The notes under the pieces were generated by a model. That model did not search any database and was not told where the DNA came from. It saw only the letters and a program-made list of their open reading frames with translations. A stretch of 64,000 nucleotides of DNA. Source: Panax quinquefolius. Lineage: Eukaryota; Streptophyta; Magnoliopsida; Apiales; Araliaceae. Positions within the stretch are counted from its first letter, which is position 1, and each line of letters starts with the position of its first letter. Positions 34,822-46,289 of the stretch are shown piece after piece. The stretch is from NCBI GenBank assembly GCA_020205615.1, contig CM035170.1:117561674-117625673 (forward strand). Direction: 5' to 3'. Made by a program: the position numbers and the translations under genes.

Positions 34822-35907
34822 GTTTTCATATGTTTTTGCTACTTGCGCTCATTACACTTGTTTGTTTTTGGGTTTTATTGAAGATTGAATATCACAAATA
34901 AACACATTGATTTTGGTCAACTACAAACACCGTAAGTTTTGGGACAGGTAACAGTAAAAATTATTTTTGAATATCTTAATTAAATTAAAAATATAAAAAA
35001 TATTAAATATCTTATTATCTTAATTAAATTAAAAATATAGAAAATAGTAAATAAAACCGACCACACCTCCTCTATGGAAACCTTGTCCTCCTAAAACGAT
35101 CAACTTGCCCTTCTTTATTGATCCCTGGACTTTGCCATGCAAAGGTCATGTAATACTGGATACTTGGTGGTTTTTTTTAATATTAAAAGCAAAAATAGAA
35201 ATAAAAGGGGTTAACTGCAAAATTGATCTTCACAATTTCTCTCTAGTCCGCATCGCCAATCACAAGCGACAATATAAAATTACCTACCCTCCAACCCTTC
35301 ATAATTGGTTTTTCATAAACAAATTAGGCACCAGATGTAATCGATAAGCTTAAGCTTGGTAGAGAAAATTCAATTGTTTGCTTGACTTAATCTATATGCT
35401 GGTTTAGTTTGCAGGATTAAGTGAATTGATATCTAACAAGGAGCAATGGTCCGTAAAGGGAGGAGTCAGATGAATAAGAGAGGATAGCCCTAATTTTTAG
35501 GGGCATATTTGTCCAGAAAATTATTATTGCTTTAACAGCATCTTTTAATATAAACAGCCTAAAATTATGCCTTATTACAATCATGATAATTATCAATACA
35601 TGAGATTAGATAGAATTAATAGATAATCTCACTTATTATATATCTCTATAAAAATATTACTACTAATACTTATCTTGATAATCCAAAAATTTACGTAACC
35701 ATTCGAACTATATATAATTTTTTGTATTGAATATTTTAATTAAATTAAATGTGCGGCCACGAAAATAATTATGACGGGCCCAATCTATTTTTCGTATTGA
35801 ATAATTTAATTAAATTAAACGAGTAGATACGAAAAAACGATGGCCGGCCCAATTTATTTTTGGTAAATACGGTCCAAGAAATGAGCTAAGCCCAAAATGA
35901 CGAAATC
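34822..35907. repeat. Segmental direct duplication, copy 2 (NRX upstream region)
   Basis: Direct counterpart of 25295-26443, about 9.5 kb apart. It ends at CCAAGAAATGAGCTAAGCCCAAAATGACGAAA, just upstream of the NRX promoter. Confidence 0.85.
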
Positions 35908-35992
35908 AAAATCCTAAAAGGGAAACGGATCAGAACGCTGGTAAGAAACGGATTCGAATACTGATAGGAAACGGATTTACTCCATATGTGGT

Positions 35993-36003
35993 GCATATAT
36001 ACG
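35993..36003 (+). promoter_or_regulatory. Candidate TATA box of NRX-like copy 2
   Basis: GCATATATACG about 110 bp before the start codon, in a stretch with three GAAACGGAT repeats (35927-35975) just upstream. Confidence 0.4.
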
Positions 36004-36205
36004 AGTATTCAGCCATAGCCTGAATTTCATATCTGCGGAGCAACGCATTGTAATTGGGAACTTGGGAATTTAGGGGCTGAATAATTTATTTCTTAAATTA
36101 GGTACAGAGATGGAGATGGAGGAGTGCGAGAACGAGATATTCGACATCACAAAGATGCTCACCACACCAAAAAGGGACTTCCTTCTTGGCAGCAACGGCG
36201 ACAAG

Positions 36206-36488
36206 GTACTTTTTTTCCTCAGAAAAACCATTTTTTTCTCCTAATCAATCAAACCATAACATACAAATTTATAAAAATCAATATTTTGATGTATTATGTA
36301 TTATTTAAAGCTTTAGGGTATCAACCATCATGTCAATTGACAACTACAATAGGATAACGAAAATAGGATTCAGTAGGTTGCTATAATCTGATTTTTATAG
36401 ATTCTTTGGTGTTTAGGTATCTTATTGATGATTTAGGTTTATTTGATTTTGCTCATAAATTTTATATTTTTTACTACTACTTTTGAAG
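36206..36488 (+). other. Intron 1 of NRX-like copy 2
   Basis: GTACTT donor, TTTTGAAG acceptor, 283 bp, T-rich; joins ..GDK to EKVDSLKGK, the normal start of domain 1. Confidence 0.75.
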
Positions 36489-36893
36489 GAGAAAGTTGAC
36501 AGCTTGAAAGGAAAGATAATAGCAATCCACTTTTTGCAAGTGAGAGGAGCTATAAAATACCAAAATCGCTACGGCTGGAAAGTGGGAAAAGTTATAGAAT
36601 ATCCACGGATCAAGGTGGCCGCCGATTTATTAGATGTATACGAGGAACATCACTCTAAGGGTGATTTTGAGGTTGTTTTCGTAGCAACCTTTGAAGAAGA
36701 AGAAGAAGGCAGCTTCGAGGAGGAGGAGGAGGAGGAGGAGGCATTTTTTAAGCAGCAATTTCTGAGGATGCCATGGCTTGCAATTCCATTTTCAGATATT
36801 GATGCAAGAAGAAAGCTTTCAAAAGCATTTGTGCCTTGGCTTTTATCGGATTTTCAATCTTCCACTATTATTGATGCTACTGGAAGATTGCGA

Positions 36894-36896
36894 TAG
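36894..36896 (+). other. In-frame TAG stop in NRX-like copy 2
   Basis: CGA TAG GCT GAC. The residue before and the residues after continue the family alignment without any shift, so only this one codon interrupts the gene. A single change (CAG to TAG, for example) would explain it. Confidence 0.9.
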
Positions 36897-37565
36897 GCTG
36901 ACCAATACCTGAACGAGTATGCTGCTGACTTCTATCCTTTTACCTCTCAAAGGAAGAAGGAGATGATTGAAGAGACGTTAAACCTTCAGGAGAATAATGA
37001 CGTATCATTACAGTTTCTCTTGGCTGCTCCCAACCGCGATTTTTTAATTTCAAACCAAGGAACTAAGGTACCTATAACCAAACTGGAAGGGAAAGTAGTT
37101 GATCTTTATTTATATGGAAGCGGTGCGAGCCTTCACCTTTTGCCTAAACTCAAGCATATTTATCATGAGTTGAGAGTGAATAGACAAGTTTACTTTGAGA
37201 TTGTATTGGTTAATCTTCACTTCATGGATTATGGTTATGGTGATGAAGAGTCATTCAATAAGGCGTTTGGACAAATGTCGTGGCTTGCATTACCATTTAA
37301 GGATAAGATGTGCAGGAAGTTGTGGCTGAAGTATATTTCATGGGGGGAAGAAGAAAGTGATGATGGTGTTTTTGTGGTCATTTCGTCTAATGGAAAATCA
37401 GTCGATCCATATGGTGCCAAAGTCATTATAGAATACGGTGTTGACGCATATCCATTTACGCGAGAAAAGGCTGTGAAGATTGAAAAGAAAAAACTAAAAC
37501 GGAAAAGAATAATGCCCAAAATAATTGCTCATAAAGATCATTTGATTCGGAAGGATGGAGGCAAG

Positions 37566-37737
37566 GTAAATAAAAAGACCACTCTCTCTTGATATAATAG
37601 TTTTTTCTTGTGGACTTAGTTTCAAGTTTCAACTAATGATTATTGCATTGACATTGTCCATGTGATAATATAACGAATTTAAAATAAGCCTACTTTGTAC
37701 CTTTGCTCTTGCTCACTGTATATATGTAAAATTTCAG
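37566..37737 (+). other. Intron 2 of NRX-like copy 2
   Basis: GTAAAT donor, AAATTTCAG acceptor, 172 bp, phase 0; positionally equivalent to intron 5-77 of copy 1. Confidence 0.8.
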
Positions 37738-38265
37738 GTTCATGTTAACAAGATCTTTGGGAAGAACATCCTGTTGTTTGTTGGTTCTGAAAGTGTCCAG
37801 TCAACCCTAAGCTTTTTACCTGAACTCTTGGGATGGTACAGAGAAATTAAAAATAGAGATAAAAACTTTGAAGTTATATACCTGTCTCGAGACCAAGACA
37901 AAGCCACGTTTAATGATGTATTCCGAGATATGCCGTGGCTTACTTTCCCATTTAGATCCAAGCACCGGCTTAGTGACATGCTTAAGGATGTGAAGTACTT
38001 TTTTTACGACTGTTGCTATCTTATAGCCTTGGGAAGAGATGGCCGAATTGTCAGTAAAGATGCAGTAAAACATTTGAGAAGCCGTGGTGCTGATGCCTAT
38101 CCCTTCACCGATGAAGACCTTTTGGAAGATGTTAAATTAGAACTAGGAGAAAGATTAGACTGGACTGTGATGGACGAAAAGGGGGACGAGTACATTCCTA
38201 ATCCTAATTGTTTGCATAACACGTCTCCAAAGTATTCCAGGGGACGTCGTTCGAGAATATTCTGA

Positions 38266-38737
38266 AATGAAGTGCATGTGGGGTTTGTGTTTAACCTGGG
38301 AATTCCCGTACTTATTTTAAGTTGTTGTGAATTAGGTAGAAATATAAATTAATAGCTTGGTCAACAGAACATATGCAATGCTTCTGTATCCTGTTTATTC
38401 AAATTAATCTGCTTGTGCACTATAATACAGTTTGTTTGTTGGTAGAGAATGTGCAACAAGGAAACAGAGGTTGTCTGAATGTCTGTGTTTATTTTTTCCA
38501 AAGTACTTACATGTGAAGTAATTATAATAATTAAAAATATTAATAATATATTTTCTAACAAGAAGTTATTTGTGTTCATCTTCTTGCTCGCATAGTGTCA
38601 AGTACTAGCAAGTGAAACCCTTAATTAAAAAAAAAGTATTTATGCCACACTTATTTACAATTGTTAAAGACGACAAATCTATATAATTCATAAAAGCTTT
38701 GAAAAACAGCGTCTCCCATAAGAACCCAATTTTTTCA
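38266..38737. other. NRX 3' flank
   Basis: AT-rich sequence with AATAAA-like motifs; no gene seen. Confidence 0.5.
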
Positions 38738-39179
38738 TTTCTGAGTCTTGCTATGTCATCTCTCTTCTGCTGCTCCATAATTTCATCCCTTCCTCTTTTT
38801 TGACAACTCGTGTTTTCTCTACGGACACAAATGAGTTCTTCCTTTTCATCACAGTCCCTCCTTAAGTGCACATCTTCTTTCTTATGTTTGCCATGAAAAT
38901 CATCCAAGTTCTCAATTCGAGTCTTCAAATTATCACCCCCGTTTCTTTGTCGCGATCCAATATCTTTATAATGACGACCCCTCCAATTGTCATTGTCCAA
39001 CCGTTTTCTTAATTTATATTCATCTATAGCACTCCCTTCATTTTCTCTAACCTTACTCCGGTGCCTGGATCCCATTTCATCACCACGAACCCTCATCCTC
39101 ATGTCATCCGCTCTAGTCCTTCTGCTGTGTGAATCCACGTCTTTCCGTTGCCAGGCTCCATCAGAATTATCACACTTTA
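38738..39179 (-). pseudogene. FIP1[V]-like polyadenylation factor gene fragment
   Basis: A minus-strand frame of about 145 codons without stops, upstream of the first Met as well (..KCDNSDGAWQRKDVDSHSRR). It is strongly charged: DDMRMRVRGDEMGSRHRSKV, DNDNWRGRHYKDIGSRQR, KHKKEDVHLRRDCDEKEE, QKRGRDEIMEQQKRDD. This Arg/Asp/Glu/Lys-rich pattern with GSRHRSKVRE and NWRGRHDKD-type blocks is what I recall from the C-terminal half of plant FIP1[V], the CPSF subunit that tethers poly(A) polymerase. The homology ends near RLRNE; the frame then runs into unrelated AT-rich codons. The N-terminal Fip1 motif and the rest of the roughly 1200-residue protein are absent here, so this is a decayed fragment. 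Identification is from memory of the family and should be checked by protein search. Confidence 0.6.
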
Positions 39180-39909
39180 AATTTTATTCATATTTGAATC
39201 ATTTATATTGCAAGTCGAGTTTGAATTGAACTTTTAGTTCGATTACGAATCAAACACGAACTATTTACTCATTTTACAAACTTGCGCGATAATACAAAGG
39301 CAACTATCATAACTAAACGAACAAACGCGATTAAAGGTGTAAACGAGTCGAACCGATACGAATAGAAAACTTCTTAAATACGACTCAAAATGTTAAATTC
39401 ATACTCAAATTCGAATTGTATTTAAAAAATTATACTTAGATTCGAATATTTATTACTCAAATTCGGTCCGACTCATACCGAATTGTATTCAAACTACTCA
39501 CGAGCTTCAAATTCAAACTCGAATTCGAATCTACACGAAATAACTAGTTTTATAATAAATATAATTATAAATTGAAATTGTTATTTTACTTAAAAATGAG
39601 AAAATATATTTACTATTACACTTTACAAATATAAAATCACAATTAAAATTAAAATAAAACAGAATAATAATGATTAATTATTGTATATATTATAAGAGAA
39701 TGCAACGAATATCTAACCGAATCTGTATCAATCTGTATCAATTAGACTTGGCAATATAGTTACTTAACTGTTGGGTCAAATCATATTAATTGGAACCAAA
39801 TGGGTTGGTTAACCATTTTTATTTATTCATGTTGGTTAAAGTTTGGACCCATATTTTTTAAAACAAATATAGTTCTGAACCGGTTAACCATTTTTTAACC
39901 CATATTCCA
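39180..39909. other. Transposon-derived spacer
   Basis: 39240-39540 carries repeated TCGAATTCGAA / ACTCAAATTCG motifs typical of decayed non-autonomous elements. 39752-39909 (TTGGCAATATAGTTACTTAAC.., GGTTGGTTAACC, GGACCCATATT) resembles the hAT-like insert at 49250-50570 and is cut by the LTR that starts at 39910. Confidence 0.45.
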
Positions 39910-42402
39910 TGTGACGCCCCCAAAATTAGGTATACATCACCCATCTTGGGTAGTCGATATACGGTATGTAATTTAAATACAACTTACTAATATATAGCGT
40001 GGTATGCAATAATGACATAAAGCGTGAGTTTGAATACTGATATTGTCTACTAGAGATCATACAAACTCAAAAGAAGTCCTCATTACAATTATTATCACAC
40101 TATTTCACGAATAGTGAGGACTACTAATGCTATCTCGGACCATTACTCCTGTTCCAGACTCGTCTCAAACTATATTCTCATTTCAAGAGAACAGGTGAAA
40201 GAAAGGGTGAGCTCAACTAGCTCAAGAAGAAATATTATGACTAAGATAATGCGAGAATAAATTATCATTAGCCTACAATGATTGTTAAACCGATAAAATA
40301 TAATGAACATCAAGTTTAACTACGGTAGAACCAACAATCCGATAAAGAGTCAAGGTTTTTCATCTTTGTTATAAGCCCGAGACTCGACTTTAATAAATAT
40401 TCCACATCATCGAATCACCCCTCGCACTACTACGGCCGAGGATATTCTTTAGTATCACGACCACAATTATTCATGCAGCATATGGCCAAGAATATTTGTG
40501 TATTTATTAATGGTCGTGATCATGCCAACAACATGTCCCATCAATGCACTACGGGCCACCGAGGATTTTTACCACATCATTTGTAACATTACTATCATGA
40601 TTACACCGAATAGTCTCGGTCATAATCATACCAAGTCCATCTACATGCTACATGTGCCACAGATGACTTTCAACATAATATAAACATGAGGATGATGACA
40701 ATGATATTCAATAAAACAAGTTCAAGAATTAATTTATCTAGAACCAATAACATCCAAATCGTCAACATGATATCGCTTTGTAGAGTAAAATTCAAGAATC
40801 TTGAGAAGAATATTTTCATGAAAGGATCTTTGGATGAAAAACAAATATCAAGGATATTCCACTAATTTCATGGAGTATAAGTCAAAGTTTTAACTATTTG
40901 GGTATAATAAAGAATGGAATAACAAAAGAAATCACCATGCACGCGATAAACCGCACAGCAAAAGTTATTCCAATGTAATAATAAATAACGGAACCGGTCC
41001 CGGCAGAAAACGCATGCAGACGGGATATTCTAACGAGAATAATAAAGAATGGAACCGGTCCCCAGAAACACATGCAGACGGATGTTCCAATGTAATAATA
41101 ATAAAGATGGAACCGGTGGGTGTAAAACACATGCACAGGATGTTCCAATGAATAATAATAAAGAGGCGGAACCAGTCGGGTAAAAACATGCATATGATGT
41201 TCCAATGTAATAATAATAAAGAGCGGAACCAGTCAGGTGTAAAATACATGCATGGATGTTCCAATGTAATAATAAGCAAATGGAATAACAACAATTCTCT
41301 TCGCTGAATAAGAAAGAATAACACCCCTTACTTTTAATAGGAGATTCAATCTGCAGAAGTGTAGTAACAAAATACTCTTCTTCTTCTCTCTTATTCTCTC
41401 TATACTTTCTCTCTATAGCTTGAATGAATTCGTGAAAAATAATGAAGCACCAGCCTCTATTTATAGAAGATTTCTAGCTTAAAAGACCGCCACGTGAAAA
41501 GGCAAGTGGCTCAATTAATTGGTGATGTGAAAAAGAAAAGTGGTTTGGCGTCGTAATGTGAAACGACAAGTGGTTCGACGCTGTAATGTGAAACGACAAG
41601 TGGTTCGGCGCTTTTGTAATATGAAGCAAGCAAGTGGTTTGGCGTCTAGTAAAGGTAATTACTATCGACGAATGTAATTATTATTCACAAAGGTAATTAC
41701 TCTTGACGAAGGTAATTACTATCGACGAAGACTCTTAGATGATGACATATGGGCCCCCATAAAATAATCAAACTTACCACAAACGTCTCATAATGAGACT
41801 CTTTTATATACATAGAGGATTGAATAAATATTACCACAAATCATTTTATTTTTAATCAACACATATTTAATCTTTCAACAATTATTAATCATTTATAACG
41901 TGTCGCCTCAATTATTGATTTAATACTATAACATATTATCTGGATGATAATGTGACAATAATTGAATCAATAATATAAGAGATATGATGCAAGAATTATC
42001 AGTAGCAATAATTGAGCATGGTGAGTGACTTCTCACGTAAGCATCAATATCGTAAATGCTACTTATACAACTATGCGTAGACATCGCATTTTTACTAAGG
42101 GTAGTTCAACGGCTTTAAAGTAACACCCTCTGCCGTTATTTTTATAAAAGATAATTTTGTCGCTTTTTAACTACGACAATACTTCCGCTAGGGTCCACTA
42201 ATGATTGAGCCGTCGTCATTTAATATTCCCCACAAAAAGAATATTCCCCACCAAACGTAATATTTTATAACAACTTGCTTACTTTTGCAAAATTTATAAA
42301 TATTACCCACAACTATAACATTATATCAAATTTATTCCATAATATTCAAAATAATATTTATAGAAAAATTCATCTCAGATTTATAAAAGTTGGGGTCTTA
42401 CA
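39910..42402 (-). repeat. LTR of Gypsy element 2 (diverged relative of element 1)
   Basis: Reverse orientation: starts TGTGACGCCCCCAAAATTAGG and ends GTTGGGGTCTTACA, the same termini as the element-1 LTR, with a diverged interior. A TATA box is visible in reverse (CTATTTATAG, 41457-41466). It holds its own tandem arrays at about 40970-41285 and 41500-41735. Confidence 0.88.
40970..41285. repeat. Tandem array, unit about 50-60 bp, inside the LTR
   Basis: Six imperfect units of GTTCCAATGTAATAATAATAAAG..GGAACCGGTC..ACATGCA. The array keeps two minus-strand frames open (40894-41324), a consequence of the repeat rather than a gene. Confidence 0.85.
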
Positions 42403-42900
42403 ACCTCCCTTATGAAATTTCGCCCTCGAAATTAGGGTACGTACTGGTATGTCGAAGAGGTAAGGATACCTTGATTTCATTTTGATTCTAACTCCCAAGT
42501 CATTTCCTCAACATCGTGGTTCCTCCACAAAACTTTGACTTGAGGTATAACCTGGAGCGTAGAATATGTTCCTTCTTATCCAAGATTTGAACAGAACCTC
42601 TTCATACGCCAAATCTTCATTTATTTCGTGCGGTTCTAACTTCAATAATGTGGTTGGTCTTTCACATATTTACGTAACATGGATATATGAAAACGTTATG
42701 AACACGAGACATACTTGGTAAAGTAAAGCGAGTCTATAGGCCACAGCTCCTACTCGATCGAGGATTAAAATGGACCGATGAATCGAGGATTGAGTTTTCC
42801 TCTCTTTTCAAATCTTGTAACTCCTTTCCATGGAGTAACTCTTAACAACACATGATCTCCTATATCGAATTCCAATGCTTTTGGATATTGAACTCTTCAG
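42403..42900 (-). pseudogene. 3' end of pol of Gypsy element 2 (integrase C-terminus and tail)
   Basis: Directly after the LTR come the reverse polypurine tract (ACCTCCCTTATG) and minus-strand integrase C-terminal pieces in broken frames: [34 protein letters not shown], and an AYRLAL-like block with [15 protein letters not shown] scattered by frameshifts. Homology to Gypsy element 1 stops at about 42890-42930, and what follows is TRAPPC5 intron-like sequence. All upstream domains and the 5' LTR are missing: a deletion junction. Confidence 0.75.
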
Positions 42901-45697
42901 ACAACTGACAATGGAAATCTTTCAGTTCCTCTAGAGGAAAGAGCAAATTATATAATGCATAAAAAATCTTTCTGTTTGCTTTTGTCTTGTGATTTGTGAG
43001 TGCTGGAGGTATGTATTTTTGCACACAATTATGCGGGCAAAATGTTAATTGTTATTTTACCTTCAAGCTTGAAAGTGTGATGAAACAATTTGACATCGGA
43101 AGTTTTTGATTATACATTTTCCGTAATTGACTTTGGAGTTTGGATGTCTAGGATGTTCTAGCTATGCTGATGCTATAACTGAAGGTGTTTTTGCATATTT
43201 ACCAACTTCTTTTATGTAACTCGTCCATTTGGTTTGGGCCTGATGTGATCAGGTTCTGCTTATTATCTAATCATAATTCATCACATTGATCTGACAATGT
43301 AGTGATCTTTTCTTATGCTACAGGAAACAGAAGGGAGACACGATTGTTGGGTATTTTGTCTTTTGTGCACAGTACAGTATGGAAGGTGTTGTTTGGAAAG
43401 GTTTGTATATTTTCTTCTACATCTCGTTTCTTTTAATTTTGAATTTAGTTCTTTTATTCATTATGTGATAACATCTCTCCTTGACTACTCAACGTCTCAG
43501 GCTAATTTAATAATGTTTGACAATTCTCCCCAATCACTTGCAAAGTACTACACAAGCTCACTCCATGTGTGATAATTGAAGTAATAAATGGGATAGTAGA
43601 GAAAAGAATATAAAAAATTTGCTTACGATAACAGAGTTGATACATGAGGCAAAATGTATAGGGGAAGTGATGGAATGGAGTGATCACCAATGCGTCTAAG
43701 CTCATATTTTGTTTTGTCTGCAAAGTTAAAGAATAGGAGGGAAACAAAAGGAATTTCAGTGACGCTTTATTTTTCTTAGAATGTTGATCCATGAATTAAA
43801 TGTGAAGTGTAAAAGTACAATGAAATATATCGTTTTCTTCCCTTTCCTTTTCTCACCTTCCCATATTTGAGTCGTTTTTCTTCCTTTCCGTTATTGCTTA
43901 TATACATAAGTAAAGGCACCACGGTCCTCTCAATTACTGTGCTCAATCAGTTTTCTAACTTATTCATTTCGTTCATTTCCTTCCTGCTAATCCAAATGGA
44001 GTGCCTTTTTCTAAAATATTATAAAGAGAACAAATTTAATTCAAACGGAGTGTTAGACTGTTAGTGCAAAGATGTATTTGAAATCTTTTTGATATATGTT
44101 TGTATATATATATATCACATATATGAGAGAAATGGGAGGACATTGACTTTGCTCATGCACAATCTCTTTATTTTTCTTTGAATTAGTTTTGTGAATGCCT
44201 AAAATGAATCAGGAAAAAGGAAAGAGCATGAGCACAGTCCTGCAAATCCTGTTTCCTCTATGGATCATGTAAGACAGTATACTTGACAATATAGGTTGTA
44301 TTGTAATCACACATTAGATTTAAGATCACTACTTGGAAGAATGACTTTTATATGTGAATGATGTCATTTAAAAATTGGCCTCTATTACTGCTTAGTATTT
44401 CAGACATGCTTGACAAATCCACGCAGTGATTATTCTAAATTTCTTTACCTATGATTCGTGATCATCTGATCCCGTCCTTTATATTGTGATATTAGGTAGC
44501 TGACTCACTCGAGAAAGGTACTGAACATGAAGATGAATACATGATTAGTGAAAAGGAGCTCCTTGTCAATAGGTAACCACATACCATTGTCTATTTTCCT
44601 CATCACAACTCTATCTTGCTTATGCTTTCTTTTCAGTAATGTCTTGCTGATGGGTACTGTTTGCTGTGTAGGTTTATCTCAATACCTAAAGACATGGGGA
44701 TATTTAATTGTGGGGCATTTGTTGCCGGAATAGTACGGGTGTGTTGTGTTGGATTTGTTTACTTTAGCATTTTTTCTAATGCTTAGATTAATCTTCTTTT
44801 TTCTCTTTCAAGGGTGTTCTGGACGGTGCAGGGTTTCCTGCTGTAGTTACAGCTCATTTTGTGCCTGTGGAGGGGCAGCCACGACCTCGGACAACCATTT
44901 TAATAAAATTTGCTGAAGAGGTATATACTGTATTTTCAAATTCAGTCATTCCTTTAAACTTGATTCTCCATCATACTTGATTCAGGTAGTTTGGCTGGTG
45001 CAATAATTTACAAGGCTTTTAATAATTATTAGTTGATTTGAGAGCAAAAGTAGAGTCTTGGAGCAACTTTGTATTGCAAATGCAAATAGCTGACTATATA
45101 TGCTACTAATTTATGCAGTGAGAATACTTGATGTTATGTGTTACTTAACTAACCAAAAGAATGTGTGCCACTTCTCTCCCTTAATAGTCACTTTTTGGCC
45201 CCATGTATGTGATACATCACATAAGAATGGGAAGGGAATAAGTCTGGATAGCGATACTCGTCAAGGCAAACAAAGGAAAAGTACAAAAGTCACTAGAGAA
45301 CCAAGTTGGTTAAGGGATACTGCTAGGTAAGATGAGTTGGCAATTAGTGAGTGGGGTCAGGTAGTAGCATTGCAAATAGCATGTGGTAACATGGTGCTTT
45401 AACGCGTGAGCTGGAATCAATTGTAGAAACAATATATAAGTTGTACATGAGAGAGAAAGAGGCTATGGAAATTCATGAAGTTGTTTTACTTTCTTTCGAT
45501 TTGATTGTTTTCTGTTCTTAATTTAATTTGGAGATTTCCCTGGTCTTGAATATAGGTTACAGTACGGAGATTGGAACCTACCACATCTGCATTCCACCCA
45601 ACAAAAACTAGTTTTTAATTTGTACATTATTTTGTTCCATTGATCAAGGTGTGGTGATTGTTTTTGTTGTCACCACGTTGCTATAGAGAGATGTATA

Positions 45698-45702
45698 TAA
45701 TT
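45698..45702. repeat. Left TSD (TAATT) of Gypsy element 3
   Basis: TAATT before TGATGTAG; repeated at 55919-55923. Confidence 0.8.
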
Positions 45703-46035
45703 TGATGTAGCACAACATTTGTAAGACGAATTTTATTATTAATTTATAGTTAGAATTAGGATTTATACGATATCTAGGGTTTAGAGTCTCAACTTGGCAT
45801 ATATTAACTCTAGGTAAATATCTTCACGATATAAAAAAAGCCAATAATAATCTCAATATTTAGAATGTCCTCCGTGTGAAGATTAAAAGAACCCTAAATT
45901 GGACTTGGAGACCAAGAAAATAATAAAACAAAATACCCCAAAATAAAACAAGGTAATAATGAAATAAACAAAATAAATAAACAAGGTAATTAAATCATCG
46001 ATCCCCATCAGGAACTAAATCATCAATCCCCATCA
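45703..46035 (-). repeat. 3' LTR of Gypsy element 3
   Basis: TGATGTAGCACAACATTTGT.. to ..ATCCCCATCA. The outer 25 bp (GGAACTAAATCATC(G/A)ATCCCCATCA) is present twice in tandem, so the internal border is either 46010 or 46035. It matches 55554-55918. Confidence 0.8.
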
Positions 46036-46289
46036 TTTCGATTGGGAAAAATTTGGCTATGTCGAAATGAATTTTTTTCGCAGGATCAATGCAATGATGA
46101 AACTCGTCCCTACCAATCCACGCGGCAATCATTGTTAGGCTTGCCTCACCACTTAACCAAAAAGTGGCGATAACCTCCGCGCCTAGTCGACATAAACCTC
46201 TCATCCAATACATCCTCGATACCCTCTATTGTCAAATCGTGAAAAAACAAGAGTGCAAGTGGAACATATGTAAAAGTGGAAGTACATGC

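Larger units (their letters stand above)
36110..38265 (+). pseudogene. Nucleoredoxin-like gene, copy 2: three thioredoxin folds without CxxC, in-frame TAG
   Basis: Three exons with good GT/AG borders, all phase 0: 36110-36205, 36489-37565, 37738-38265; 566 codons, the usual NRX1 size. Start ATG 36110 (MEMEECENEIFDITKML..RDFLLGSNGDK). Domain 1 (residues about 24-190) has a Glu run from (GAG)n and RMPWLAIPFSD. Domain 2 (about 200-370) contains RDFLISNQGTKV, FGQMSWLALPF and GVDAYPFTREKA. Domain 3 (about 390-545) contains NILLFVG, FEVIYLSRDQD, MPWLTFPF and GADAYPF. In each fold the place of WCGPC/WCPPC is occupied by other residues (for instance LYGSGASLHLLP), so disulfide chemistry is not expected. 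The C1-like Cys/His tail is missing. Codon 168 is TAG (36894-36896), yet the same frame continues through ADQYLNEYAADFYPFTSQRK, exactly the expected family sequence. Either this is a recent pseudogene, the stop is read through, or it is a base error. Without readthrough the product is 167 residues; a downstream ATG (36963) could give a two-domain protein. Confidence 0.8.

Noticed and set aside
40894..41324. Overlapping minus-strand frames of 103 and 119 codons
   Set aside because: They are kept open only because the DNA is a tandem repeat; two frames are open at once and both are repeats of the same short peptide, inside an LTR.
45100..45330. 76-codon open frame in the TRAPPC5 intron
   Set aside because: Intron sequence with no similarity to known proteins and no supporting signals.
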